Source: Selenomonas ruminantium subsp. ruminantium ATCC 12561 (lineage in GTDB: Bacteria; Bacillota; Negativicutes; Selenomonadales; Selenomonadaceae). Taken from it: a stretch of DNA of 64,000 nt. Both the position numbers and the translations under genes were made by a program. Under the pieces are notes generated by a model. It saw only the letters and a program-made list of their open reading frames with translations, made no database searches and was not told the DNA's origin. Position 1 is the stretch's first letter, and the number at the start of each line of letters is the position of its first letter. Location of the stretch: NCBI RefSeq assembly GCF_000424065.1, contig NZ_AUJE01000004.1:101578-165577 (forward strand), given 5' to 3'. Of the stretch, positions 28,180 through 38,513 are shown in pieces.

Positions 28180-28208
28180 TACTATATCATAAAAAATCGG
28201 AATGTCAA
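28180..28208 (-). promoter_or_regulatory. Sigma-70 promoter of terC-htpX
   Basis: TTGACA (28208-28203) and TATAGT (28185-28180) with a 16-17 base spacer on the minus strand, directly upstream of the riboswitch. Confidence 0.75.
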
Positions 28209-28220
28209 ATTAAAATTTGC

Positions 28221-30239
<2,019 letters not shown>

Positions 30240-30250
30240 TTACGCTCCCA

Positions 30251-30571
30251 TCATTCCGTAAAAGACTCCGATACTGCAAGGGGCGCAGCATCCTTTTCCA
30301 TATCCATTGTATCATAAACCATCTGCGACCGCCGTTTTAAAGTCCATGGCGAAATCGCGGACAGGTAAGTTTTCTTATCGGTGAGGATCAGAGACTTTTT
30401 AGCTTCCTCATCTTTGCGAATTTCCAAGGGCAGCGTGTTCACCAGCCGTCCTGCCGTCTGCTCATTTTCCAAAAATTCGCTGCCTGTTCCTTTTTGAAAC
30501 AGGGAATAATCGTGTATGGCAATCACATCTTTGGTTCGCACAGATACGCCATTGCCTAAATGGAGAAACAT
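30251..30571 (-). CDS. remB: RemB-like (YaaB) extracellular matrix regulator family protein
   Basis: 106 residues. The N-terminus MFLHLGNGVSVRTKDVIAIHDY and the later TYLSAISPWTLKRRSQMVYD match B. subtilis YaaB/RemB in both sequence and position (between recF and gyrB). A middle insertion (about 30-60) and an acidic tail make it longer than the usual ~80. RemB is a DNA-binding-type regulator linked to matrix genes in Bacillus; whether that role holds here is unknown. GGAGGAGG lies before the ATG. Confidence 0.8.
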   Translation of the reverse strand: MFLHLGNGVSVRTKDVIAIHDYSLFQKGTGSEFLENEQTAGRLVNTLPLEIRKDEEAKKSLILTDKKTYLSAISPWTLKRRSQMVYDTMDMEKDAAPLAVSESFTE

Positions 30572-30574
30572 GGG

Positions 30575-31525
30575 TTACCTCCTCCCAAGTTTGATGACCT
30601 CATAGCGCTTGGGTGCTTTATAATCCTTGGGCCGATGCATATCAAACCGCAGGTCATAAAGTGCGCGGGTTATATTATCCTCATTGAGCTGCTCCGGCGG
30701 CAGACAGCGGTAGAGCATCACGAGCGTTTTGGCTTTTATGCTGGTCTTGTCGTTCACATCTGTATCGGCAGCCAGTTTCTGTACCATGATGGAGCGCTGT
30801 TCATTGACCATCTTCGTCGTACATTCCGGTACGTACTTTTTGACCTCCGGGTATCTTGCCCAAGGCATATCCCGAAGAACCTGCCGAACAGCTGCTGTTA
30901 TTTTATCCCGCTGACTGCGCCTGCATTCATCGCACAAAGATTCCTCCGGTGCCATCAGACGGCCGCATTGCGGACATTTTTTATAGCTCTTGGCCAGCTT
31001 CAACTTCTGCAGCTGCAAATGCTTGCGGTAAAGATTACTTACAGCCCTGCCAATTTCCTCGTCCTCAGCCTCCGACCCCAAAACTTCCGCCGCCTGCATT
31101 TCTACAGGAGACAGGGGCATCTTGCATCGCTCCCGGCCCAAATTTTCCTCTGCTTCGGCAGGTGTCAGCCGGATTTCATCGATACCTTCACTATCGGCTT
31201 TTTCCCAGCGTTTGGTAAAAGCCACCTTCTCAATCATCTTTTGTCCTGCAAAATTATTGACCGATTGCACGATTTGCGGCATCATCATCTGCAATTCATT
31301 ACGTAAAGACGAATTATCACTGTATATGTATAGGGTATCCTTGCGTATACCTTGCGGAGATGTATTATTGGCAATAAAATCGCCTACAATCTCAGGCCAA
31401 TGCCATAGAACCCAGTGCATATAATATTTCTTTTCACAAGCTTTACCCATATGATTGAATGTCTTGCGGATAATACTATCCGGACGTTCCAAGCCCGGAC
31501 TGCGGGCCTTCAAATTACCTGCCAT
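30575..31525 (-). CDS. DUF721/DciA-like protein with internal zinc ribbon
   Basis: 316 residues. The N-terminal ~110 match DUF721/DciA (HWPEIVGDFIANNTSPQGIRKDTLYIYSDNSSLRNEL), a family that loads the replicative helicase in many bacteria. A linker follows. Then there is a zinc ribbon (CPQCG with CDECRRSQRDKI, near 190-215) and a helical C-terminus of about 100 residues, so the protein is two to three times the usual length. It lies between recF and remB in the replication cluster, which supports a replication role. Start and stop abut its neighbours by three to four bases. Confidence 0.75.
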   Translation of the reverse strand: MAGNLKARSPGLERPDSIIRKTFNHMGKACEKKYYMHWVLWHWPEIVGDFIANNTSPQGIRKDTLYIYSDNSSLRNELQMMMPQIVQSVNNFAGQKMIEKVAFTKRWEKADSEGIDEIRLTPAEAEENLGRERCKMPLSPVEMQAAEVLGSEAEDEEIGRAVSNLYRKHLQLQKLKLAKSYKKCPQCGRLMAPEESLCDECRRSQRDKITAAVRQVLRDMPWARYPEVKKYVPECTTKMVNEQRSIMVQKLAADTDVNDKTSIKAKTLVMLYRCLPPEQLNEDNITRALYDLRFDMHRPKDYKAPKRYEVIKLGRR

Positions 31526-31528
31526 AGC

Positions 31529-32632
31529 TTACCTCGTAATTTTCCCGGCCTCCACCTGATAATAGGTCCCCATACGCTCTGCTGGAAAATATGCACTGTC
31601 CGTTGCGGTAATCATCGTCTGAATCCGCTCCCGGCGAATGAAATCCAGCAACTGTCTGCGGCGGGAAGCATCTAATTCACTCATTACATCGTCCAGCAAG
31701 AGCACCGGATATTCCCCCGTCTCCGAGCGCAGAAATTCCAATTCAGCCAGTTTCAACGATAGCACGCCGGTACGCTGCTGTCCCTGCGAGCCAAAAGCGC
31801 GCAGATTGATTCCATTGACGGTAAGAATGATATCGTCCAAATGAGGTCCGCGGCCTGTAGAACCACGGAGGATATCGATTTCCCGATGACTTGCAAGCTC
31901 TTTATTATACCATGAATTGAGGTCATTTGTCACGTTTTGCCCCTCAGCACCATGAATATCATAGGTTATGGACAGGTTCTCCAGATTGCCGGAAATACGT
32001 CTCTGCATAAGGTTAGCCAGCATATTCAGCTTCTTGACTGCCTCCAGACGCTTCTGCGTAATTTTTATGGCACTTTCCACCAGCTGAATATCCCAAAGAT
32101 CCAACATATCCACGCCCGCTTTGTGTTCCCGTATCTTTTTCAGGAGATTATTGCGCTGCGTGATGATTTTGCCATATTTGGCCAATTCATGATAATAAGC
32201 CGGACTGGCCTGGCTTATCTCCCCGTCCAAAAAACGCCGGCGAAGTGCCGGCGCCCCCTTGATCAGAAATAAATCCTCCGGGGAAAAAAGAACGGTATTC
32301 AGGCTGCCCACCAAATCTTTCGGACGAATCGGGTGCTCATTCAAGATAATCCTGCGCCGCTTATCCCGGCTGAATTGAAATTCCAAACCATTTTCTACGC
32401 CCAAGCGGGTAAATCCTAGCTGTACTAAAGCTTGTGGACAATCCCAACGAATAAGGTCTGTATCTGTATGCGTCCGATGGGAACGTCCCAGTGAAGCATA
32501 GTAAACCGCCTCAATGATATTCGTCTTACCCTGAGCATTCGCGCCCAGAAAAATATTGATGTTCGGATCAAATGTTAACTTTAACTCACTATAATTTCGG
32601 TAGTCCTTTAAATGTAATGAATAAATATGCAT
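31529..32632 (-). CDS. recF: RecF recombination/repair ATPase
   Basis: 367 residues, an SMC-like ABC ATPase that helps load RecA at gaps. Walker A is GANAQGKTNIIEA near residue 31. The ABC signature region is around GSQGQQRTGVLSLKLAELEF, and Walker B with D-loop is LLLDDVMSELDASRR. The N-terminal LHLKDYRNYSELKLTF is typical. It is in the standard cluster, 21 bp after the S4 gene. Confidence 0.96.
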   Translation of the reverse strand: MHIYSLHLKDYRNYSELKLTFDPNINIFLGANAQGKTNIIEAVYYASLGRSHRTHTDTDLIRWDCPQALVQLGFTRLGVENGLEFQFSRDKRRRIILNEHPIRPKDLVGSLNTVLFSPEDLFLIKGAPALRRRFLDGEISQASPAYYHELAKYGKIITQRNNLLKKIREHKAGVDMLDLWDIQLVESAIKITQKRLEAVKKLNMLANLMQRRISGNLENLSITYDIHGAEGQNVTNDLNSWYNKELASHREIDILRGSTGRGPHLDDIILTVNGINLRAFGSQGQQRTGVLSLKLAELEFLRSETGEYPVLLLDDVMSELDASRRRQLLDFIRRERIQTMITATDSAYFPAERMGTYYQVEAGKITR

Positions 32633-32653
32633 AAATGTACCATTCTATGTCTC

Positions 32654-32878
32654 TCAGTGGCGGACACAGACCCGCCAGGCCCCCATATCCGTGATTTCGA
32701 CGATATCGCCATCATGGAGTTTACGGCGGCGAGCCGATTCTTTTTCGCCATTACGGTAAATAAGGCCCTCAGCCAGCAGGGCCTTGACTTCACCACCAGA
32801 GGGCAGTACGCCTGCCCATTTCAGAAACTGGTCCAACTGAATCTCCTCAGTTTCAATTTCAATATTTTCAGGTTTCAT
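32654..32878 (-). CDS. S4-domain RNA-binding protein (YaaA type)
   Basis: 74 residues forming a single S4 domain (QLDQFLKWAGVLPSGGEVKALLAEGLIYRNGEKES, then HDGDIVEI). It occupies the usual place between dnaN and recF, as in B. subtilis yaaA. It probably binds ribosomal or structured RNA; the precise role is not known. Confidence 0.88.
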   Translation of the reverse strand: MKPENIEIETEEIQLDQFLKWAGVLPSGGEVKALLAEGLIYRNGEKESARRRKLHDGDIVEITDMGAWRVCVRH

Positions 32879-32899
32879 ATGAAAAAAATCTCCTTCGTT

Positions 32900-34012
32900 T
32901 TAATGTGCAGTACGTACTGGCGTAACGACATAGATAAAGGCATCGTCTTTTTCCTCTTTGACCGTCATCGGAGAAAGCGGTTTCGTCAGGCGCAGTTCGC
33001 AGTTTTTGCTGTCAATGATCTTCATGACATCTGTAAGATACTGAGCGTTGAAGGCAATCGTGACATCAGGACCTTCGATAGACGCCGGAATGGTTTCTTC
33101 CGCATTGCCGATATCCGGGTTGTTGGAGGTGATATGCAGCTGGCCCTGAGCAAATTCCATCTTGATTACATTGTAGTCACCAGCTCGGGAAATCAGGGAT
33201 ACGCGGTCAACCGCAGCATTGAATTCCGCAGAATCCAAAACGACCAAAGTGTCGTGATTGGGAGGAATAACGTAATTGTAATCCGGGTACGCACCCTCAA
33301 TCAGACGGGAAGTCATATAAATATTATCAAAGGCGAAGCTAATCTGGTTGAAATTGCAGCTGACCTCTACATCAGTGGGAATATCCGAGGTCATATTGTG
33401 GAGCAGTTCCTGCAGGATATTTGCTGGAATGATGACCTTGATGTTGCCTAGTGGTTCAGCGAACTGCTCATATTTCACAGCCAACCTGTGCATATTGGTA
33501 GCTGCCATGGTCACTTTGTTGTCAGCCACTTCCAGGTAACAGCCAGTAAATACCGGACGGGATTCGTCTTTGGAGCAGGCAAAAACGGTTTTCTTGATCA
33601 ACGAACGCAGGATATTGTCCTTGATGGTGAACTGGACATTGCTTTCAATTGCCTTTACCGTTGGGAATTCGGCAGCGTTCATGCTGAGCAGGGTGAAATT
33701 TGCCTGATTGGAAGTAATGTTGATGATTTTTTCTGTACGATTGTAAGAAAGTGTCAGGCTATCCCCAGGCAGCTTGCGGATAACTTCCAGGAAATAACGT
33801 CCACTGACAGCGATTTGTCCCGGTTCTTCAATTTCTACAGGAATACGGCATACCAGGCCGATTTCATTGTTGGTGGCATGAAGTTCCAGAATATTATTTT
33901 CCGCTCTTAGAAAAATCCCGGCCAATATGGGGGTTTGGGGCTTGGAGGCTATGGCTTTGGAGACAATGGAAAGAGCGCTGGACAGTTCTGATTTAACACA
34001 GGTTATTTTCAT
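32900..34012 (-). CDS. dnaN: DNA polymerase III sliding clamp, beta subunit
   Basis: 370 residues of three repeated clamp domains (MKITCVKSELSSALSIVSKAIAS at the start, ISGRYF-type loop AVSGRYFLEVIRKL, and the C-terminal VTPVRTA). It forms the ring that tethers polymerase. It is separated from dnaA by a 289-bp region holding DnaA boxes and a TAG-repeat element. The ATG follows AAAGGAC. Confidence 0.96.
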   Translation of the reverse strand: MKITCVKSELSSALSIVSKAIASKPQTPILAGIFLRAENNILELHATNNEIGLVCRIPVEIEEPGQIAVSGRYFLEVIRKLPGDSLTLSYNRTEKIINITSNQANFTLLSMNAAEFPTVKAIESNVQFTIKDNILRSLIKKTVFACSKDESRPVFTGCYLEVADNKVTMAATNMHRLAVKYEQFAEPLGNIKVIIPANILQELLHNMTSDIPTDVEVSCNFNQISFAFDNIYMTSRLIEGAYPDYNYVIPPNHDTLVVLDSAEFNAAVDRVSLISRAGDYNVIKMEFAQGQLHITSNNPDIGNAEETIPASIEGPDVTIAFNAQYLTDVMKIIDSKNCELRLTKPLSPMTVKEEKDDAFIYVVTPVRTAH

Positions 34013-34027
34013 GGGGCGAGGTCCTTT

Positions 34028-34291
34028 CTTTTTTTTAATATTACTCTATAGATTTATAAATAAATAGCCGTAGTAGTAGTAGGGCCTGTGGAAATGTGGA
34101 AAAGGGCGATGACGGCAGAGATTATCGACAGGCCGGCTGTTAATAAGGTGTTGACAATAAGAGGGTGGGTTATCCACATTATCCACGGAAATAAACACAG
34201 CTCTTATTTATCCACAAATTGCCAACAGGATTTCAAGATGCCTTTCCACAAAGTTATCCACGCCCTCATTGTGTAAAACGAGGGCGTGGAT
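34028..34291. other. oriC part 1: dnaA-dnaN intergenic unwinding region
   Basis: An AT-rich stretch (34028-34068) abuts four TAG triplets (34071-34082), a GGCC, and DnaA-box-like TGTGGAAAT/TGTGGAAAA (34087-34103). This is the order and polarity described for the B. subtilis DnaA-trio unwinding system. Perfect boxes TTATCCACA are at 34170-34178 and 34208-34216; TTATCCACG occurs at 34179-34187 and 34254-34262. The last box lies in a 12-bp hairpin (34256-34267 with 34280-34291) just after the dnaA stop codon. Confidence 0.8.
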
Positions 34292-34301
34292 TAAACTTAG
34301 G

Positions 34302-35717
34302 TCAGACCTTCTGTATACGGTCAATCAATTCGTTGAGAATGCCGCCAAGGCGGGCATCGGTTTCTTTGTCCTGACTGATTTTGTCATAAGCATGAATAAC
34401 GGTAGTATGATCCCGGCCGCCAAAGAATTGGCCAATCTGCGGCAGAGAGGTTTCCGTCATTTCGCGGCAAAGGTACATGGCAATCTGCCGCGGGTACGCT
34501 ATTGTTCGCGTGCGCTTCTTGGATTGAAGGTCTTCAATTTTTATTTTGAAATAAGATGCTACGATTTCCTGAATCACGTCCATGGTGACTTCCTTGGCCT
34601 TGCCGTTGGGAAAGATATCCTTCAGGGCTTCGGCTACGAGGTCTGTATTCACCGGGCGTTTGGTCAGCGAAGCAAATGCGACAACGCGGGTCAGTGCACC
34701 TTCCAGCTCACGGATATTGCTGTCGATGCGGCTGGCGATGTAAACCATCACATCATCAGGAACACTGAAGTGGTCGCTCTGGGCCTTGTTCTTCAAAATG
34801 GCGATGCGGGTTTCCAAATCCGGTGCCTGAATGTCCGTGGTTAGTCCCCATTCAAAACGGGAACGCAGGCGTTCTTCAAGGCGTTCCACTTCGCGGGGCG
34901 GCCTATCGGAAGAAAGGATAACCTGCTTCTGGGCATCATAGAGGGTATTGAATGTATGGAAGAATTCTTCCTGCGTACTGGTCTTGCCGGAGATAAACTG
35001 AATATCGTCAATCAGCAGAACATCAATGTTGCGGTACTTCTGACGGAATTTGTCCGAGGTACCCTGCTGGATAGCCTGAATGATTTCGTTGGTAAACTGC
35101 TCGCTGGATACATAGAGCACCCGCATCTCGGGGTGGTTTTTGAGTACCCGGTTGCCGATAGCATGCATGAGATGGGTTTTGCCCAGCCCCACGCCGCCAT
35201 ACATAAAGAAGGGATTGTAAGTCTTGCCGGGCTTATCGGCTACCGCCATAGCTGCTGCATGGGCGAAATTGTTGGACTTACCGGTTACGAAGGTATCAAA
35301 GGTATATTTGGGATTAAGGGAAGAATTGTCGCCCGGAGCTACGATATGCGTTTCCGGAACGGGCTGTTCATCGGCAGTTTTTCCTTCGGGAAAGAGTGTT
35401 CCCTGATTGGGATTTTCTTTTTTCGCCGGCCGGCGTACAGGTTCATCTTCCGCAACGGCAGATGTGTTTTCCTGTACCGTCAGCAGGACGGTGATGGGGG
35501 CACCCAATACGGCGCGCGCGGCATCTTCAATAAAAGTCTGATAGTGTCCGGCAATCCACTCCTTGGCCATTTCGGTCTGGGTGCCGAGTTCCAACGTGTC
35601 ATTTGCAAGGGAGAGCGGCTCAACGGGATTTAGCCAGTTAAATGCTGTGGGGGCCAGTTGTTCCTTCATCTTGTCCAGAATCTGTGCCCAGACAGCCTGC
35701 AGCTGTGTTTGCTCCAT
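34302..35717 (-). CDS. dnaA: Chromosomal replication initiator DnaA
   Basis: 471 residues: N-terminal domain I (WAQILDKMKEQLAPTAFNWL), a variable linker (about 85-135), AAA+ domain (Walker A GGVGLGKTHLMHAIGN, Walker B VLLIDDIQFISGK, sensor ILSSDRPPREVERLEERLRSRFEWG) and C-terminal DNA-binding domain with the signature GGRDHTTVIHAYDKI. It binds the TTATCCACA boxes that flank it on both sides. AAAGGAAC precedes the ATG at 35717. Confidence 0.97.
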   Translation of the reverse strand: MEQTQLQAVWAQILDKMKEQLAPTAFNWLNPVEPLSLANDTLELGTQTEMAKEWIAGHYQTFIEDAARAVLGAPITVLLTVQENTSAVAEDEPVRRPAKKENPNQGTLFPEGKTADEQPVPETHIVAPGDNSSLNPKYTFDTFVTGKSNNFAHAAAMAVADKPGKTYNPFFMYGGVGLGKTHLMHAIGNRVLKNHPEMRVLYVSSEQFTNEIIQAIQQGTSDKFRQKYRNIDVLLIDDIQFISGKTSTQEEFFHTFNTLYDAQKQVILSSDRPPREVERLEERLRSRFEWGLTTDIQAPDLETRIAILKNKAQSDHFSVPDDVMVYIASRIDSNIRELEGALTRVVAFASLTKRPVNTDLVAEALKDIFPNGKAKEVTMDVIQEIVASYFKIKIEDLQSKKRTRTIAYPRQIAMYLCREMTETSLPQIGQFFGGRDHTTVIHAYDKISQDKETDARLGGILNELIDRIQKV

Positions 35718-35754
35718 TTAGAAAGTTCCTTTCTGCATATAAAGTATGATAGGA

Positions 35755-35989
35755 TTTTTTTCCACAGGTGTATAACTTTATCCACATGATTATCCACAGC
35801 TGTGGATAAGTAAAGGTTTCCACGAGGGGTGAGGCGGGAAAATGGGATAAAAATGCGGGAGTCAAATCCTCCCGAAAATCAATGCCTGTGAAGTTTTCCG
35901 CTAATTTATCAACAATATCTTACCAAAATCAAAGTGAGTTATCAACAGTTTTTCTGTGGATATGATGATATTGGCAAAAATTATCCACA
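35755..35989. other. oriC part 2: DnaA boxes upstream of dnaA
   Basis: Perfect boxes lie at 35778-35786, 35790-35798, 35801-35809 (reverse) and 35981-35989, with near-matches at 35906-35914, 35939-35947 and 35955-35963. The interval is AT-rich and sits where gene direction switches from minus (dnaA side) to plus (rpmH side). With the dnaA-dnaN region it forms a bipartite origin, and it may also autoregulate dnaA. Confidence 0.8.
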
Positions 35990-36019
35990 GAAAGACGGCA
36001 AAAAAGCGTGGATATTATA

Positions 36020-36048
36020 TTGACACTGCCACGGCCTTAAGCTATAAT
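36020..36048 (+). promoter_or_regulatory. Consensus sigma-70 promoter of rpmH
   Basis: Perfect TTGACA (36020-36025), 17-base spacer, perfect TATAAT (36043-36048). A 90-nt leader follows, with a small hairpin (GCGAGGG-AGAC-CCTTGC) before rpmH. Confidence 0.88.
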
Positions 36049-36144
36049 TTACAGTGATTCTTAGTGCGAGGGAGACCCTTGCCTGAGAGATGAATACGAA
36101 TTTCTGAAATCAGAATAATATCCGTTTAAGGAGGTGTATACCGA

Positions 36145-36279
36145 ATGAAGATGACTTTTCAGCCGAACAACCACTGGAGAAAGAAGACCCATGGCTTCCG
36201 TGAGCGCATGAAGACGAAAGGCGGCCGTCTCGTTTTGAAGAGAAGACGCCAGCGCGGCAGAAAGAAGCTTTCGGCATAA
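36145..36279 (+). CDS. rpmH: 50S ribosomal protein L34
   Basis: 44 residues starting [18 protein letters not shown] and ending in a Lys/Arg-rich tail, which is the complete, normal-length L34. AAGGAGGTG (36128-36136) is a near-perfect ribosome binding site. It is driven by the consensus promoter at 36020-36048 and followed by a hairpin that may set the rpmH:rnpA ratio. Confidence 0.97.
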   Translation: MKMTFQPNNHWRKKTHGFRERMKTKGGRLVLKRRRQRGRKKLSA

Positions 36280-36290
36280 ATTTTAAAGCA

Positions 36291-36318
36291 AGGTCACTTC
36301 CAAGTGACCTTTTTCTTT
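36291..36318 (+). terminator. Hairpin between rpmH and rnpA
   Basis: AGGTCACTT (36291-36299) and AAGTGACCT (36302-36310) followed by TTTTCTTT. It is likely a partial terminator or attenuator. Confidence 0.75.
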
Positions 36319-36363
36319 GATTATTAACGTTAAGTTTTTAGATAGATTTTGGTGAATTTAGGT

Positions 36364-36708
36364 ATGTTTGAATTACCGAGAAGGCGAATGCTCAAGCGCC
36401 GTAACGACTTTCAGCGGGTTTACCGTCAGGGAAAGTCACTGGCTAACCGCTATTTTGTTCTCTATGTATTTGAATCGGAGGCTTTAGCGGGAAAAGTCGG
36501 TTTTGCTGCTGGAAAAAAACTGGGCTGTGCGGTGAAACGCAACCGGGTAAAACGGCTTTTGCGGGAGACTTACCGCCTGCACAGCCATGAACTGCGTCCG
36601 GGAATTGCCCTGCTTTTGGTAGGGCGGCAGGCTATGCTGAATGCAAAATGCCCGGCAGTGGAGCAGTCCTTTCTGTCGCTGGGAAAAAAGGCAGGCATTT
36701 TTCAGTGA
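36364..36708 (+). CDS. rnpA: Ribonuclease P protein component
   Basis: About 114 residues. It starts [25 protein letters not shown] and contains the RNA-binding signature [23 protein letters not shown]. It assists the P RNA in tRNA 5'-end maturation. The ATG at 36364 fits family alignments; GTG/TTG codons at 36349-36354 are alternatives with no better ribosome binding site. Its stop overlaps the yidD start. Confidence 0.93.
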   Translation: MFELPRRRMLKRRNDFQRVYRQGKSLANRYFVLYVFESEALAGKVGFAAGKKLGCAVKRNRVKRLLRETYRLHSHELRPGIALLLVGRQAMLNAKCPAVEQSFLSLGKKAGIFQ

Positions 36709-36914
36709 AACGATTTTTGCTGGGGCTGGTTTGGCTATATCAGCATTTTATTTCCCCGTTGAAACCGCCGACTTGCCGTTATATTCCGACTTGTTCGGAA
36801 TATGCGCGTATTGCGATTGAGAAATATGGGGCCCGCCGTGGCGGCTGGCTGGCGTTAAAGCGTATTTTGCGCTGTCACCCTTTCCACAAAGGTGGTTATG
36901 ACCCTGTTCCATAA
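36705..36914 (+). CDS. yidD: Membrane protein insertion efficiency factor YidD
   Basis: 69 residues starting at a GTG that overlaps the rnpA stop (GTGA). It is the typical small Yid[31 protein letters not shown], with [12 protein letters not shown] and [14 protein letters not shown]. It is thought to help the YidC insertase at the membrane surface. Three conserved Cys residues are present (CRYIPTC, RCHP). Confidence 0.94.
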   Translation: MKRFLLGLVWLYQHFISPLKPPTCRYIPTCSEYARIAIEKYGARRGGWLALKRILRCHPFHKGGYDPVP

Positions 36915-36947
36915 GGTTTATAGGTTTTTAGATTAGGACGTGATGGT

Positions 36948-37625
36948 TTGGAATTTTTTAGCTCGATTTTTTCTCCGATTGAAAGTCTCCTGCGTTTTGT
37001 GCTGGAGAGCCTCTTTGCGATAACCAGTGCGGCGGGTTTTGCCAGCTATGGTTGGGCAATCATTCTGCTGACGATTATCGTCAAGATGGCGCTTTATCCG
37101 CTGACGGTAAAGCAGGTCAAGTCCATGAAGGCCATGCAGGAACTGTCCCCGAAGATGAAGAAGATTCAGGAAAAATACAAGGATAACCCGCAGATGATGC
37201 AGCAGAAAATCGGTGCGCTGTATCAGGAAGCAGGCGTCAATCCGTTGGCTGGCTGTCTGCCGCTGCTCATTCAGATGCCGATTCTCATGGGCATGTATTA
37301 TTCCCTGTATAATTTCAGCTATCCTACGCCGGAGTCCGCTTATTTCCTCTGGATGACCAGTATGTCTGACCCGGACCCGCTCTATATTCTGCCCGTCCTG
37401 TCGGCACTCACGACGTTCCTCCAGCAGAAGATGACCACGACGGATTCCAACAATCCGCAGATGAAGATGATGATGTTCATCATGCCGCTGTTTATCGGTT
37501 GGATCAGTATTAATTTCCCCTCCGGTCTGGTACTTTATTGGGTAACGATGAACGTGGTACAGATTGTTCAGCAGTGGTGGATGTATCGTGGTGATAACAC
37601 CGCACCGAAAAAGGAGGCTGCCTGA
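36948..37625 (+). CDS. yidC: YidC/Oxa1-family membrane insertase
   Basis: 225 residues starting from TTG, the only in-frame start near AGGA. It has five membrane segments with the conserved insertase groove helices (WAIILLTIIVKMALYPLTVKQVKSMKAMQELSPKMKKIQEKYKD, then NPLAGCLPLLIQMPILMGMYY). It lacks the large periplasmic domain of proteobacterial YidC and the lipoprotein signal of Gram-positive SpoIIIJ. The stop overlaps the jag ATG by one base. Confidence 0.94.
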   Translation: MEFFSSIFSPIESLLRFVLESLFAITSAAGFASYGWAIILLTIIVKMALYPLTVKQVKSMKAMQELSPKMKKIQEKYKDNPQMMQQKIGALYQEAGVNPLAGCLPLLIQMPILMGMYYSLYNFSYPTPESAYFLWMTSMSDPDPLYILPVLSALTTFLQQKMTTTDSNNPQMKMMMFIMPLFIGWISINFPSGLVLYWVTMNVVQIVQQWWMYRGDNTAPKKEAA

Positions 37626-38431
37626 TGGCAAGCGTAGTTGAGGCAACGGGGAAAACCGTTGCAGATGCACTGTCTTCCGCTCTGCGGCAGCTAGGCTGCA
37701 CGGAAGATGACGTGGACTATGAAGTTTTGGAAGCTCCTTCCAAGGGCTTTTTGGGCTTGTTTGGTGTAAAACCAGCCAAAATCAAGGTGACGAAGAAGGA
37801 AGCGACTGTGCAGAAGACGGCTGCTCCTGTAGAGCAGGAACCTGCGGCTGCAGAGACGGTTTGTGTCGAACCTGAAGCCGTTGAGGTGGAAGCTCCTGCC
37901 GAGACAAAGATAGCTGGTGTTTCCGCCGAGGAACAGCTGGCGCGGGCAGAAAAGTTCCTGCGGGAAGTATTTGCCGTCATGAACCTTGAGGTCAACTGGC
38001 AGCAGAGCGAAAGCGAAGAAGGCGTTGTCTTTAACCTTGAAGGCGAAAATTTGGGTATCCTGATTGGCAAACATGGCCAGACGTTGGATTCCCTGCAGTA
38101 TCTGACCAATCTTGCCGCTAACCGCGGTGTGGCCGAAGACCGTGTCCGCGTGATTATTGACATAGAAGGCTATCGCGCCCGCCGCGAGGAAACCTTGATG
38201 CGCCTGGCTGGTCATCTGGCTGAAAAGGCCTGCCGCATCGGCGAGGAAGTTCATCTTGAACCCATGAACCGCCATGAGCGTAAAATCATTCACATGGCTC
38301 TGCAGGATAACCGCCGTGTGTCAACTTACAGCGCCGGGGAGGAACCGCGCCGTTATGTGGTGATTGTTCCCCGCCGCCGTCGTTCCCGCCGCCGCGATTA
38401 TGAAGCGCAGGAACGCTACAACGAAGATTAA
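37625..38431 (+). CDS. jag: RNA-binding protein Jag/KhpB (Jag-N, KH, R3H)
   Basis: 268 residues: an N-terminal Jag domain (VVEATGKTVADALSSALRQLGC, with FGVKPAKIKV), an acidic Ala/Glu/Val-rich linker (about 60-105), a KH domain (LGILIGKHGQTLDSLQYLTNL) and R3H (MNRHERKIIHMALQDNRRVSTYSAGEEPRRYVVI). It binds RNA, and in Gram-positives it affects cell-wall synthesis and division. It is translationally coupled to yidC. A hairpin follows at 38458-38489. Confidence 0.93.
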   Translation: MASVVEATGKTVADALSSALRQLGCTEDDVDYEVLEAPSKGFLGLFGVKPAKIKVTKKEATVQKTAAPVEQEPAAAETVCVEPEAVEVEAPAETKIAGVSAEEQLARAEKFLREVFAVMNLEVNWQQSESEEGVVFNLEGENLGILIGKHGQTLDSLQYLTNLAANRGVAEDRVRVIIDIEGYRARREETLMRLAGHLAEKACRIGEEVHLEPMNRHERKIIHMALQDNRRVSTYSAGEEPRRYVVIVPRRRRSRRRDYEAQERYNED

Positions 38432-38457
38432 TAAGCAATTTTGCTAAGAGAGCTGTG

Positions 38458-38492
38458 AAAGGGCTGTCTCATTATTGAGGCTGCCCTTTTAC
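38458..38492 (+). terminator. Hairpin between jag and mnmE
   Basis: AAAGGGC (38458-38464) pairs with GCCCTTTT (38483-38490), with additional imperfect inner pairing; a short T-tract follows. Probably a weak terminator. Confidence 0.5.
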
Positions 38493-38513
38493 TATTATCG
38501 AGTAGGTGAGATT

